The notes under the pieces: generated by a model
What the model was told of the DNA's origin: nothing
Databases searched by the model: none
What the model saw: only the letters and a program-made list of their open reading frames with translations
Shown: positions 49,742-58,614 of the stretch, one piece after another
Layout of the letters: each line of letters starts with the position of its first letter
How positions within the stretch are numbered: the first letter of the stretch is position 1
Made by a program: the position numbers and the translations under genes
NCBI RefSeq assembly: GCF_003387475.1
Contig: NZ_QUNO01000032.1
Span: forward strand, 16,303-80,302
Length of the DNA: 64,000 bases
Reading direction: 5' to 3'
Source: Kutzneria buriramensis
GTDB lineage: Bacteria > Actinomycetota > Actinomycetes > Mycobacteriales > Pseudonocardiaceae

Positions 49742-50732
49742 GCCAGATCTCCCGCCAGAACGGCACGAACTCGCGCGGGCAGCTGGCGTTGTACACCCCG
49801 GCGCAGACGATGTCCTCCAGGATGATGCACGGGCTCTTCATGGTCAGCAGCTCGCCGGTCTTCTCGTCCAGGCACTTGGTGACCCGGGCCTGCACCCGCG
49901 CGGTCTGGCCGCAGTAGCGGGCCATCTCGATCTCGAAGCCCATGCCCCGGTTGAGCATGTCCTCGTTGAGGGTGGCCAGGATGGCTTCCTTGCTCTTGAC
50001 CCGCACCAGCTCGCCGGGCTGGAGGTCCAGCTGCGCGGTCGGGGTCTTCTTGCCGGGCTGGCCCTTGATGAAGCCCCACCGCAGCCCCTCGCGGAACCAC
50101 AGCTTGCGCGGCAGCTTCGACCGGCTCACGTCCTGGAGCCGGTTGAACAGGCCGACCAGGAACGCCTTGAACGACTCCCACGCCGTGACATTGCCGGTCT
50201 TCACGTCGTCCACGTACTGGCCGAGGTCGCGGAACGGCAGGCAGGTCGGGGCGGCGCGGAGCAGTTCCGTGGCCTGGCAGGAGAAGCGCTCCCCGCCGTC
50301 GGCGGCCGGCGGCTTGTGCGTGTTGGACACCAGCAGCGGCAGGTCGATCCGGCCGGTCGGCTGCGGCTGGGGCGCCGGCGTGCCCGGCTCGACGCGCTTG
50401 AGCCAGGCTTCCTTCCAGTACATGGAGCACGCGGTCTGGCAGCCGCCGTGCGCGGAGCCGTCGCAGCGGGCCCCGGCCAGGTGCACCGAGTTCTCCATCT
50501 TGCGGATGCCGCTGCGGCTGATGGTGTCGCACAGCTTGTGCGCCACCTTGTGCACGGTCATCCGCTGCCCGCAGAACCGGACCATCTCCGGCATGAACGG
50601 CAGGTTGTCCAGCTCGCCCCGTTCGTCCAGGGTCGCCAGGATCTCCTCGACGCTGCGCACCTCGACCAGGTCGCCGACGCGTAACCCGAGGGTGGGCGCG
50701 GTGGTCACGGACTGGGTCATCTTCGGTGTCAC
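49728..50732 (-). CDS. Tandem-duplicated four-cysteine protein of unknown function
   Basis: 334 aa, no signal peptide or membrane helix. Two homologous halves: VGDLVEVRSVEEILATLDE and PGELVRVKSKEAILATLNE start them, followed by RFCGQ/RYCGQ, a second Cys, and a closing C-x7-C-x7-W-[KR]-E-x-W-L-x-R-V motif. The cysteines are 54, 68, 90, 98 in repeat 1 and 274, 287, 310, 318 in repeat 2, so each half could hold a metal or Fe-S site (inference). It lies inside a coupled sugar operon between the DUF4910 gene and the flippase. GTG 50732 overlaps the upstream stop (GTGA); ATG 50720 with AAGGAG 11 nt upstream is the alternative. Confidence 0.75.
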   Translation of the reverse strand: MTPKMTQSVTTAPTLGLRVGDLVEVRSVEEILATLDERGELDNLPFMPEMVRFCGQRMTVHKVAHKLCDTISRSGIRKMENSVHLAGARCDGSAHGGCQTACSMYWKEAWLKRVEPGTPAPQPQPTGRIDLPLLVSNTHKPPAADGGERFSCQATELLRAAPTCLPFRDLGQYVDDVKTGNVTAWESFKAFLVGLFNRLQDVSRSKLPRKLWFREGLRWGFIKGQPGKKTPTAQLDLQPGELVRVKSKEAILATLNEDMLNRGMGFEIEMARYCGQTARVQARVTKCLDEKTGELLTMKSPCIILEDIVCAGVYNASCPREFVPFWREIWLERV

Positions 50733-51982
50733 TCCTTCACCAGGCCGGCGCCGCGCAGGGCGTCGGCCGCGTCCGCGACCGTGGCGAACGGCAATCCGGA
50801 TCGTTGCGCGACGTCCAGCAGGCTGTGGTCGCCGTCGGACAGGTTGAGCACCCACAGCATCGCCATCTGGGCCTGTTTCGTGTCACTGCGCCCGCCGAGC
50901 GAGTCGTACAGTCCACGCCGGCCCAGCTGCGGCTCGCCGTAGGGGCTGAGGTTCACGTACCGGCGGTCCCGCTCGAGCACGGTCACCGCCTCCCACAGCG
51001 TCTCCAGCGTGTCGGCCATCGACTCCTCGGTGACGAAGTCGGGGTCGTCGCCGGAGGTGTGGTATTCGGGGTAGCCGGCGTACGGCGTCCGGGTCAGGCT
51101 GCCGACGCCGAGGTTGAAGCCGGGCGAGCAGTACTGCCGCTCGTCGTAGCCGTACGGGGAGAAGTCGATCACCTTGTGCGGCCGGCCCGACTCCCGCAGC
51201 ACGTGCTCGACGGCCCGGTCGATCGGGGCGTCGCCGCGCCGACTCCGCTTGTACGTCAACGAGCCGCGGTCGCCGGCGCAGGCCAGCGTGGCGCCGCCGA
51301 CGATCCGGTCCACCCGCTCGAAGTTGCGGGCCAGCCAGGTGATCGCGCCGACGGTGCCGGGCGCGAAGATGAACCGGTAGGTGTAGCGGGTTTTCTGCAC
51401 GGCGAGCCGCTTGGCCAGTTCCACCGCCACCGCCACGCTCGCCATGTTGTCGTTGGCCAGCGACGGATGGCAGACGTGGCAGGAGAAGATGACCTCGTCG
51501 GTCAGCTCGCCCGGGATCACGTGCTCGCCGTAGCTGAGGTGCCCGTCCTCCACAGTGGAGTCGATGAACACCTCGTAGTCCCCGTCCGGCAACGACTCCA
51601 GCACGTCGTGGCGCAGGCAGAAGCCCCACGTCTCGCTGTAGTAGCTGGTGCGGTACGGGATCAGCGTCGGCTGCTCGGGCAGCGTGTGCAGGTGCTCACG
51701 CAGCTCGGCCAGCGGCATGGTGGCGTGCAGCGGCGTGCTGTAGCCGACGATGTGCAGGTTGTGCTCGGCGAAGTCGATCACCTTGCGGCCGCTGGGATCC
51801 TTCACCCAGGCCGCCCGGATGTTCCACTCCTTCGGCACGGTCCAGTCCAGCACCTCGGTGCCGGTCGGCACCTCGGAGACCGTCAGCGGGATGTGCTCGC
51901 CGACGATTTCCAACGTGCGCCGCAGGCCGTCGCCGGTGATGCTGCGGCACACCGGGTACAGCCGCTCGACCAGCTCCTTCAT
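50729..51982 (-). CDS. DUF4910 protein, M28-like aminopeptidase fold with C-terminal winged-helix
   Basis: 417 aa. [20 protein letters not shown] opens the family domain; [25 protein letters not shown] and [23 protein letters not shown] give the zinc-peptidase-like His/Asp/Glu positions, with [23 protein letters not shown] between. The C-terminal 70 residues look like a winged helix. Members are often found beside sugar biosynthesis genes and may act as a hydrolase on an acylated sugar or amide (inference). ATGA overlap with the SDR gene. Confidence 0.8.
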   Translation of the reverse strand: MKELVERLYPVCRSITGDGLRRTLEIVGEHIPLTVSEVPTGTEVLDWTVPKEWNIRAAWVKDPSGRKVIDFAEHNLHIVGYSTPLHATMPLAELREHLHTLPEQPTLIPYRTSYYSETWGFCLRHDVLESLPDGDYEVFIDSTVEDGHLSYGEHVIPGELTDEVIFSCHVCHPSLANDNMASVAVAVELAKRLAVQKTRYTYRFIFAPGTVGAITWLARNFERVDRIVGGATLACAGDRGSLTYKRSRRGDAPIDRAVEHVLRESGRPHKVIDFSPYGYDERQYCSPGFNLGVGSLTRTPYAGYPEYHTSGDDPDFVTEESMADTLETLWEAVTVLERDRRYVNLSPYGEPQLGRRGLYDSLGGRSDTKQAQMAMLWVLNLSDGDHSLLDVAQRSGLPFATVADAADALRGAGLVKE

Positions 51983-53013
51983 CGAACGGGTCGCATGTCC
52001 GGGCCGAGCGTGCCCTCGCCGGTGCGGTCCGACAGCCGGGCCAGCCGGGTGAAGCGCTGCTTGAAGTCGTGCTCGGTGAGCCCGAACTTCTGGTACGCCG
52101 CATAGAGTTCGACGGCACCGTCCTTCACCGACCAGGCGGCGTGGTAGTCCGGCAGTGCCGCACGGATCCGGGAGAAGTCCACCCGGTAGGAGCGCGGGTC
52201 GGCGCCGGCCTCGCCGGTGATCACCAGCTTGGAGCCGGGCACCGCCTCGATCACCTCGCCGGCGATCTCGGCCACGGTCAGGTTGTTCAGCTCGGTGCCG
52301 ACGTTGAACGCCTTGTTGTGCACGGATTCCTTCGGCGCGACCAGCGCGCACGCGAACGCCGTCGCGATGTCCTTGGCGTGCACCAGCGGCCGCCACGGCG
52401 TGCCGTCGGACAGCACCTTCACCTGGCCGGTGAGGTGCGCGTGGCCGACCAGGTTGTTCAGCACGATGTCGGCCCGCAGTCGCGGCGAGAAGCCGAAAGC
52501 GGTGGCGTTGCGCATGTACACCGGCGTGAAGTCGTCGTCGGCCAGCTCGGCGACGTCGTCCTCGACCCGCACCTTGGACTCCGCGTACGGCGTCACCGGC
52601 CGCAGCGGCGCGTCCTCGTCGACCAGGCCGCCGCCGCCGGACGCGCCGTAGACCGAGCACGTGGAGGCGTAGAGGTAGCGCTGCACGCCGGCTTCCTTGG
52701 CCAGCCGGGCCAGCCGCACCGAGGCGTGGTGGTTGATGTCGTAGGTCAGCTGCGGCGCCAGCGATCCCAGCGGGTCGTTGGACAGCGCCGCCAGGTGGAT
52801 CACCGCGTCCACACCGGACAGATGCTCGGCGGTGACGTCCCGCAGGTCCACCGCGATGGTGGTGGGGTCGGCCGGCTGGTCGCCGAGCACGCAGTCCGCG
52901 AACAGGCCGGAGTCGAGGCCGATCACCTCGTGCCCGGCCTCGGCCAGCACCGGGGCCATCACGGTGCCCAGATATCCCTGGTGTCCGGTCAGCAGCACGC
53001 GCATCCGGGTCAT
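51979..53013 (-). CDS. NAD(P)-dependent sugar epimerase/reductase (extended SDR)
   Basis: 344 aa: [19 protein letters not shown]ossmann motif, [14 protein letters not shown], active-site STCSVYG and PYAESK (Tyr-x3-Lys), [30 protein letters not shown]. It should modify an NDP-hexulose. ATG 53013 overlaps the PIG-L stop (ATGA); ATG 53004, which has GGAGG 9 nt upstream, is a second possible start. Confidence 0.85.
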   Translation of the reverse strand: MTRMRVLLTGHQGYLGTVMAPVLAEAGHEVIGLDSGLFADCVLGDQPADPTTIAVDLRDVTAEHLSGVDAVIHLAALSNDPLGSLAPQLTYDINHHASVRLARLAKEAGVQRYLYASTCSVYGASGGGGLVDEDAPLRPVTPYAESKVRVEDDVAELADDDFTPVYMRNATAFGFSPRLRADIVLNNLVGHAHLTGQVKVLSDGTPWRPLVHAKDIATAFACALVAPKESVHNKAFNVGTELNNLTVAEIAGEVIEAVPGSKLVITGEAGADPRSYRVDFSRIRAALPDYHAAWSVKDGAVELYAAYQKFGLTEHDFKQRFTRLARLSDRTGEGTLGPDMRPVR

Positions 53014-53660
53014 CCTCCAGCCAGGTCGAGAACCAACTTGTTGACGTGGAACGCTTCCGCGTACCGGGCCTTGCACTCGATGCCCCGGATCCGGGCCAGG
53101 CCGAAGAAGGCCTCGCGGTCGTACCAGGGCCGGTCGCGCTGCGACGGGTAGTGCTCGTGCAGCAGCCGCACCTTCGCCTCGGCGACCTCGTCGGCCAGCG
53201 GCTGGTACACCGCCGGCCGGCCGAGGTCCCCGTCCCACTTGACGATCTCGTAGCCCAGCGCCAGGTGGTCGCGGAACACCTGCGGCACCAGCTCCGCCAG
53301 CCCGCGGTGGTCCTGGTGCGCGTCGCCGGTGTTCGGCGCGAAGATCAGCTCCGGGTCGGTGCGGGAGCGCAGCTCCTCCACCGCCGCCTTCGCCTCGTGC
53401 CAGTGCGCGGGCAGCCGGCCGTCGGGCAGCTTCTCCACCGTGACGCGGAGATCCGCACCGGGGCAGAACGCCCCCAGCGCGGCGAGTTCCTCGTCCTCGC
53501 GCGGGGTTCCGCCGCCCGTCAGCACGAGCGCGTCCACCTGGACGCCGGGATTGGCGCGGCACAGCGTGAGCAGACTGCCGCCCGCGCCGATCGCGATGTC
53601 GTCGCAATGCGCGGCGAGCACGGCGATCCGGCGCGGGCGTCCGGTCGTGAGACTGATCAT
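53010..53660 (-). CDS. PIG-L / LmbE-family N-deacetylase
   Basis: 216 aa Zn-dependent deacetylase: [20 protein letters not shown] (AHPDD motif with Cys in place of Pro; His18, Asp20, Asp21) and a late HQDHRGL His motif. The family removes acetyl groups from GlcNAc-type sugars, so the cassette product may carry a free amine. ATG 53660 follows GGGAAAGG and overlaps the nucleotidyltransferase stop (ATGA). Confidence 0.88.
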   Translation of the reverse strand: MISLTTGRPRRIAVLAAHCDDIAIGAGGSLLTLCRANPGVQVDALVLTGGGTPREDEELAALGAFCPGADLRVTVEKLPDGRLPAHWHEAKAAVEELRSRTDPELIFAPNTGDAHQDHRGLAELVPQVFRDHLALGYEIVKWDGDLGRPAVYQPLADEVAEAKVRLLHEHYPSQRDRPWYDREAFFGLARIRGIECKARYAEAFHVNKLVLDLAGG

Positions 53661-54433
53661 TCCCTTTCCCACAGGGCCCAGGGGCGCTCGCCGCGCGAGT
53701 ACGCCTCGTCCAGCGCGATCCGTTCCTTGACGGTGTCGGTCGGCTTCCAGTAGCCGCGGTGCGGGTAGGCCATCAGCCGCCCCTGCTTGGCCAGCGTCAC
53801 GCAGCCGTCGGCGACGAGGTCGCCGCCCTCCGGGATGTGTTCGAAAACGTCCTGGCGCAGCACGAAATAACCGCCGTTGGACCACAGCGGCATGTCGCTG
53901 ACCGGGGTGATGCCCGAGACCAGGCCGGACGCGCCCAGTTCCACGCAGTGGAAGCTGCCGGGCGGCGGCACGACCATCATCGACGCGCCGGCGTCGGACT
54001 TCTCGAACCTGTCGATGATCTCCGGCAGCGGCGCGTCGGTCAGCACGTCGGCGTAGTTGGCCAGGAACATCTCGTCGCCGTCGAGATGATCGCGCACGCG
54101 GCGCAGCCGCTCCCCGATGGCCGACTCGATTCCCGTCTGCACGAACGAGATCTTCCAGTCGGAGATGTCCGTGGACAGCAGCTCCACCTTGCCGCGGGAG
54201 AGCACGAAGTCGTTGGACGTGGTCTCCTCGTAGTTGAGGAAGAAGTCCTTGATGTGGTGGGCGCCGTAGCCCAGGCAGAGGACGAACTCGGTGTGCCCGA
54301 AGTGCGCGTAGTAGCGCATCACGTGCCAGATCAGCGGTCTCGGCCCGACCAGCTGCATCGGCTTGGGCACGTCCGCGGAGGTGCCGGTGCGCATCCGCAT
54401 CCCGTGCCCGCCGCAGAACAGGACGACCTTCAC
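53657..54433 (-). CDS. Sugar-1-phosphate nucleotidyltransferase (RfbF-like)
   Basis: 258 aa: [15 protein letters not shown] is the nucleotide-binding G-rich loop in a diverged form, then [23 protein letters not shown] and [17 protein letters not shown], which follow glucose-1-phosphate cytidylyltransferases more closely than Rml[16 protein letters not shown] ends the domain. It activates the sugar used in the cassette, perhaps as a CDP-sugar. GTG 54433 overlaps the methyltransferase stop (GTGA). Confidence 0.85.
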   Translation of the reverse strand: MKVVLFCGGHGMRMRTGTSADVPKPMQLVGPRPLIWHVMRYYAHFGHTEFVLCLGYGAHHIKDFFLNYEETTSNDFVLSRGKVELLSTDISDWKISFVQTGIESAIGERLRRVRDHLDGDEMFLANYADVLTDAPLPEIIDRFEKSDAGASMMVVPPPGSFHCVELGASGLVSGITPVSDMPLWSNGGYFVLRQDVFEHIPEGGDLVADGCVTLAKQGRLMAYPHRGYWKPTDTVKERIALDEAYSRGERPWALWERE

Positions 54434-55656
54434 GACTTCACCTCGAGTTCGGGGATGGGGAAGACCAAGCTGCCGCCCCATTCGCGGACATAGGCCAACT
54501 GCTCGATGAGCTCGTCACGCAGGTTCCAGGGCAGCACCAGCACGTAGTCGGGCCGGTCCTCGGCGATCCGCTCGGGCGGCAGGATCGGGATCCGGGTGCC
54601 GGGCGTGAACCGGCCGTGCTTGTACGGGTTGCGGTCCACCGTGTAGGCCAGCAGATCGGGCCGGATGCCGCAGTGGTTGAGCAGCGTGTTGCCCTTGCCG
54701 GGGGCGCCGTAGCCGACCACGGTCCTGCCCTCGGCGGCCGCCTTGGTCAGGAACGCCAACAGGTCGCGGCGGACCTTCGCGACACGGGCGGCGAATTCGG
54801 TGTAGCCGGACAGTTCGTGCAGACCGGCCGCCTTCTCCCGGGCCAGCACGTCGTGCACCCGGGCGCTCGGCTCGCCGGCGACCTCGGTCGGCCGCGCCCA
54901 CAACCGGATCGAGCCGCCGTGCGTGGGCACCAGCTCGACGTCCACAACGGACAGTCCGCCGCTGGCCAGCGCGCGCTGCGCGGAGGCGACCGTGTAGTAC
55001 TGGAAGTGCTCGTGGTAGATGGTGTCGTACTGGTTGAGCTCCATCAGGGTCAGCAGGTGCTGCACCTCGATGGACACCCAGCCGTCGTCGGCGACCAGGT
55101 TGCGCAGTCCCTTGGTGAACCCGATGACGTCCGGGATGTGCGCGTAGACGTTGTTGGCCACCACCAGGTTGGCGGGCCCGTGCTCCGCACGGACCTGCGC
55201 GCCGGACTCCGGGGTGAGGAACGCGGTCAGCGTCGGCACGCCCCTGTCCCGTGCCGCCTGCCCCACGTTCACCGAGGGTTCCACGCCCAGACACCGGATC
55301 CACCGCGCGACCACGTGTTGCAGCAGGTACCCGTCGTTGCTGGCGACCTCGACCACGAACGAGTCGGCGCCCAGGCCCAGCCGGTCCACCGCGCCGTCGA
55401 CGAACCGCTTGGCGTGGTCCACCCAGGACGTCGAGTAGGACGAGAAGTACGCGTATTCGGTGAAGGTGTCCTCGGGGGTGATCAGCGGCGGGATCTGCGC
55501 CAGCCAGCACTGCGTGCACACCCGCAGGTGCAGCGGGTAGGTGACCTCGGGTTCGTCGAGCTGCTCGGCCGTGAGGAACCGCTCGCACGGCGGGGTGGCG
55601 CCCAGGTCCACCACTCCCTGCAGGCTCGTCGAGCCACACAGCCGACAGACCGACAT
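54430..55656 (-). CDS. Sugar C-methyltransferase (NovU/TylC3 type)
   Basis: 408 aa with the three parts of this family: an N-terminal zinc-binding domain (CRLCGS, later CTQCWLAQIP), a SAM-binding core (VVEVASNDGYLLQHV, YDTIYHEHFQYYTV) and the C-terminal domain with VGYGAPGKGNTLLNHCGI. The family adds methyl to C-3 or C-5 of 4-keto NDP-sugars, making branched sugars. ATG 55656 has GGGGAGCG 6 nt upstream. First gene of the seven- to eight-gene coupled minus-strand cassette. Confidence 0.87.
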   Translation of the reverse strand: MSVCRLCGSTSLQGVVDLGATPPCERFLTAEQLDEPEVTYPLHLRVCTQCWLAQIPPLITPEDTFTEYAYFSSYSTSWVDHAKRFVDGAVDRLGLGADSFVVEVASNDGYLLQHVVARWIRCLGVEPSVNVGQAARDRGVPTLTAFLTPESGAQVRAEHGPANLVVANNVYAHIPDVIGFTKGLRNLVADDGWVSIEVQHLLTLMELNQYDTIYHEHFQYYTVASAQRALASGGLSVVDVELVPTHGGSIRLWARPTEVAGEPSARVHDVLAREKAAGLHELSGYTEFAARVAKVRRDLLAFLTKAAAEGRTVVGYGAPGKGNTLLNHCGIRPDLLAYTVDRNPYKHGRFTPGTRIPILPPERIAEDRPDYVLVLPWNLRDELIEQLAYVREWGGSLVFPIPELEVKS

Positions 55657-55853
55657 CCGCCACGCTCCCCGCGAGAATTCGCCAAGGCGGCGCCCGACGG
55701 CGTCGCCGTACCCTGATTCGCTCGCTGCGCACCCGGTGTTACCGGGGCGCGGGCGTGGTGAACATCCCGCCACGCCAACCACTAGCCCGTTCGGCGTAGC
55801 CCTAGGACACCTTCGTTTGAACCAACGAGCGCGGTCGGGTGCGGATACGCGAA

Positions 55854-55919
55854 ACGGACGTCACGCGGGGACCCCACTCGGCGTGGCGGAACCGAGTGGA
55901 GACCGCGCGCGACGTCCGT
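55854..55919. terminator. Large two-part hairpin downstream of the LuxR-type gene
   Basis: Outer stem ACGGACGTC/GACGTCCGT (55854-55862 with 55911-55919) and inner stem CCACTCGG/CCGAGTGG (55874-55881 with 55892-55899). It lies 17 bp after the regulator's stop on the minus strand, so it may terminate that transcript before the methyltransferase promoter. It could instead be an operator or attenuator for the sugar cassette. Confidence 0.5.
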
Positions 55920-55936
55920 CGCTAGGTGAGTGAAAC

Positions 55937-56533
55937 TCAGATGAGGCCGGCGCGCAGCGCGCAGGCCACGGCGTGCACGCGGTTGTGCACGTTGAACCGC
56001 TTGGTCGCGCTCAGGATGATGCTCTTCACCATCCGGTCCGAGCAGGCCATGATGTCGGCGATCTCCGGCGTGTCGTGCCCGTCGGCCATCAGCTGGAGCA
56101 CGGTCAGCTCGCGCGGGGCGAGCATCGCGCCGTCCGGGCCGGCGATCTCGCGGCGCAGGTTGTCCGCCTGCTCGGCGAGACTCGTCACGGCGCCGCCGGT
56201 GGCGGCCTCCATCACGGCGCTGGCCAGCCGGCTGCTCGTGGCCGCCGACCGCGGCAGCAGGGCCACCACGCGACACCGGTGCAGCGACGGCGCCTGCTCG
56301 GGGTCGACGTGATCGGTCGCCACCACGGTGGGCAGCGGAGCGGCCTGCGCGGCCTTGGTCAGCGCGCCGAGGAAGTCGGCGCTGACCCGGTCGGTGACGG
56401 TGAGCGCCACGTCGGCGTCCGCCGGCAGCCTGCTGGGTACCACCAGCATGCCGGGCTGCGCCCTGATGTAGCTCGCCAGACCGACCGCGGAGATCGGATC
56501 TCCCGCTTGAACGAACACCCTCACCCGCGCCAT
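55937..56533 (-). CDS. LuxR-type regulator with receiver-like N-terminal domain
   Basis: 198 aa. The C-terminal LuxR helix-turn-helix is clear (LAPRELTVLQLMADGHDTPEIADIMACSDRMVKSIILSATKRF), while the N-terminal part resembles a receiver fold (RVRVFVQAGDPISAVGLASYI) but lacks a convincing phospho-acceptor Asp. ATG 56533 has GGGAGGACTC upstream. It is encoded in the same direction as the sugar cassette and just upstream of it, so it may regulate the polysaccharide genes (inference). Confidence 0.85.
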   Translation of the reverse strand: MARVRVFVQAGDPISAVGLASYIRAQPGMLVVPSRLPADADVALTVTDRVSADFLGALTKAAQAAPLPTVVATDHVDPEQAPSLHRCRVVALLPRSAATSSRLASAVMEAATGGAVTSLAEQADNLRREIAGPDGAMLAPRELTVLQLMADGHDTPEIADIMACSDRMVKSIILSATKRFNVHNRVHAVACALRAGLI

Positions 56534-56898
56534 GAGTCCTCCCGACCGACTTGCTTCACGGTATGAATGAGGTAACCGCGAGCGTCTCCAGAAGTTGTTC
56601 ACAGCGACGTCTATAGACACGTCGAGACGGCTCGAGCCCGGTCGAGGTGGGCGCCGCCATGAAGATGTCGTATCTGGCCGCCGAGCGCAACATCTGCACG
56701 CGACACCGGACATCCCCGTGGTCGCGGCCGGTCGGTCACCGCTGGTGGGAGCGCTGCCACCCCGGTTGTCGAACTGCGTTCGACGAACGCGCAACGCGTT
56801 TCACAATGCGCGACAAACGCGATTCCCGCCGTTCTTCAGACGCCGCGGTGCACGTATGTGAACATGGTGGCGCTCGTCACAGAATCGACGGGAATGCG
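56534..56898. other. Intergenic region upstream of the LuxR-type gene
   Basis: 365 bp. No convincing gene. It contains the palindrome GTCTATAGAC (56609-56618, within ACGTCTATAGACACGT) about 75 bp before the LuxR ATG, and a cluster of CGCG/AACGCG words around 56765-56825. The regulator's promoter should lie here, but I cannot pick -35 and -10 boxes with confidence. Confidence 0.5.
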
Positions 56899-57294
56899 TT
56901 AGGCGGACCAGTTCACGACGTTTCGCGCCACGATCCGGATGACCGGGCCGGTCGGCGGGCGCTCCCGGTACTGCTCGTACTTCGCGCACAGCCACGCCAC
57001 CGGCTCCGTGCGCTCGGCCTCGTCGACCAGGATGCGGGCGGTGCCGTCGACCCGCACCCACCAGAGTTTCCGCCAGTCCTCGTCGTAGTGATCGGCAAGC
57101 AGGCTGACCTGGTCGTTCTCCCGGATGTTGCGCAGCCGCCGCAGGTTGGTGGTGGTCTTCGGCTTGTGGTCGACCGCGATCACGATGACGTCGCCGTGCA
57201 CCGCGAACGTCACCGGCACCAGGTGCGGACGGCCGTCCTTGTCGACGGTCGCCAGCCGGGCGACCCGGGCCCGTGCGAACCGTTCCAGGTTCAC
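56899..57294 (-). CDS. PPOX-class F420-dependent protein (TIGR03668-like)
   Basis: 131 aa split-barrel flavin/F420-binding protein: RFARARVARLATVDKDGRPHLVPVTFAV, VDHKPKTTTNLRRLRNI, VSLLADHYDEDWRKLWWVRVDGTARI. It matches the actinobacterial PPOX/F420 family. GTG 57294 overlaps the TetR stop (GTGA), so it is the repressor's operon partner. Substrate unknown. Confidence 0.85.
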   Translation of the reverse strand: MNLERFARARVARLATVDKDGRPHLVPVTFAVHGDVIVIAVDHKPKTTTNLRRLRNIRENDQVSLLADHYDEDWRKLWWVRVDGTARILVDEAERTEPVAWLCAKYEQYRERPPTGPVIRIVARNVVNWSA

Positions 57295-57992
57295 GACGGC
57301 ATGCCCACCAGGTCCGCGAGCACGTCCACGGCGTAGGCGAAGAACTCGTCCGAGGGGTCGACGCTGCCCACCAGCTGGCCGAACAGCTCGAAGCTGACCA
57401 TGCCGAACAGCTGCGTCCAGCACACGATCGCGCGGGCCAACACCTCCGGCGGCAGCTCCGGCGCGACCGCCTCCGCAAGCGTCCGGCACTGCTCGGCCAG
57501 GCCGTCGGACAGGACGCCCGAGTCGCGGGTCGGCCGGAGCGTGCCCTCCGCCCAGGCCTGACGGAGCACGCGGACCATCACCAGCGGCACCTTGTTGGCC
57601 TCCGCGATGGTGATCTCCGGGGCCGTGTAGCCCGGCACCGGCGAGCCGTAGATCAGGGCGTATTCGTGACGGTTGGCGCGGGCCCAGTCGCGGACCGCGT
57701 GGCAGACCGCCTGCCACCGTCCGCGCAGGTCCCGCTCCGGCAGCCGCTGGTCCGCCGCCGTCGCCGCCACCCCCAGCGCGCGGTAGGCGTCGACGATCAG
57801 GGCCGTGAGCAGCTCGTCCTTGCTCGGAAAGTAGCGGTAGATCGCCGAGCTCACCATGCCCAGCTCGCGGGCCACCGCGCGCAGCGACAGCCCGTCCGCG
57901 CCGTACACCCCGAGCTGCCGCCGCGCCTCGTCCTTGATCTCCGCCGTCAGCTCCGCCCGAGCGCGGTCCCGCGCCGTCCTGCCTGCGTTCAC
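57291..57992 (-). CDS. TetR/AcrR-family repressor
   Basis: 233 aa. N-terminal helix-turn-helix DGLSLRAVARELGMVSSAIYRYFPSKDELLTALI and a C-terminal WHG-type ligand domain (HEYALIYGSPVPGY, FGQLVGSVDPSDEFFAYAVDVL). It starts with GTG 57992 placed 7 nt after a TAGGCT -10 box, so it is probably leaderless. The divergent gap to the nitroreductase gene holds four spaced copies of an AGAGCA-C-TGCTCT operator, the likely autoregulatory site. Confidence 0.9.
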   Translation of the reverse strand: MNAGRTARDRARAELTAEIKDEARRQLGVYGADGLSLRAVARELGMVSSAIYRYFPSKDELLTALIVDAYRALGVAATAADQRLPERDLRGRWQAVCHAVRDWARANRHEYALIYGSPVPGYTAPEITIAEANKVPLVMVRVLRQAWAEGTLRPTRDSGVLSDGLAEQCRTLAEAVAPELPPEVLARAIVCWTQLFGMVSFELFGQLVGSVDPSDEFFAYAVDVLADLVGMPS

Positions 57993-57999
57993 GGGACAC

Positions 58000-58093
58000 A
58001 GCCTATCAGAGCACCAGCCTCATTCGAGAGCACTGCTCTTGACTCGGACCCCCGATCCGTGTTCACTGTTCTCAACCCGGAGCACTGCTCTCG
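58000..58093. promoter_or_regulatory. Divergent TetR-controlled promoter region with ordered operator array
   Basis: Perfect sites are 58027-58039 (AGAGCA-C-TGCTCT) and 58080-58090 (GAGCA-C-TGCTC), with degenerate copies centred at 58014 and 58066. Centres are at 58014, 58033, 58066 and 58085: spacings 19, 33, 19. For the plus-strand nitroreductase, TTGACT (58039-58044), 17 bp, TTCACT (58062-58067) is a plausible promoter overlapping two sites. For the minus-strand tetR the -10 is 58000-58005 (TAGGCT). Confidence 0.75.
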
Positions 58094-58108
58094 AAACGGA
58101 GTCTTCCG

Positions 58109-58546
58109 ATGACCACCACCCGCTACGTCGCCCCCGAAGGCACGTCGACGTTCTTCAACGACCTCGTCGGCCACCTGGCCCGGCTCGGCGTCAGCATCCT
58201 GGGCACCCGGCTGCTCGCCGTGCGCGGCCGCAAGAGCGGGCAGTGGCGCACCAACCCCGTCAACCTGCTCACCGTCGACGGAGTCCGCTACCTCGTCGCG
58301 CCGCGCGGCCACACCCAGTGGGTTCGCAACCTCCGCGCCGCCGGCACCGGCGAACTCCGCCTCGGCCGCCGCGTCGAGGTCTTCACCCCCACCGAGCTCG
58401 CCGACGCCGACAAGGCCCCCATCCTGCGGGCGTACCTCAAGCGCTGGAAGTTCGAGGTCGGCGTCTTCTTCGACGGCGTCGACCACACCGCCACGGATGC
58501 CGAGCTGCTGGCCATCGCCCCCGGCTACCCCGTCTTCCGCGTCTGA
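58109..58546 (+). CDS. Deazaflavin (F420)-dependent nitroreductase family protein
   Basis: 145 aa: LLAVRGRKSGQWRTNPVNLLTVDGVRYLVAPRGHTQWVRNLRAAGTGELRLG is the DDN family core. It should use F420H2 to reduce a quinone, nitro compound or xenobiotic. ATG 58109 has GGAG 8 nt upstream. It is divergent from the TetR/PPOX-F420 pair and shares their operator array, so the three genes form one regulon that may respond to a toxic substrate (inference). Confidence 0.9.
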   Translation: MTTTRYVAPEGTSTFFNDLVGHLARLGVSILGTRLLAVRGRKSGQWRTNPVNLLTVDGVRYLVAPRGHTQWVRNLRAAGTGELRLGRRVEVFTPTELADADKAPILRAYLKRWKFEVGVFFDGVDHTATDAELLAIAPGYPVFRV

Positions 58547-58553
58547 GCACGGC

Positions 58554-58595
58554 GAAGGGGGCTTTCCCGGCCTGACCGCCGGGAAAGCCCCCTTC
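58554..58595. terminator. Bidirectional 18-bp hairpin terminator
   Basis: Perfect stem 58554-58571 with 58578-58595 and a 6-nt loop, between the nitroreductase gene and the convergent GH28 gene. It shares the GGGGCTTTCC-type stem with the terminator at 9552. Confidence 0.85.
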
Positions 58596-58614
58596 CAATT
58601 CCCCCTGGTGGACC

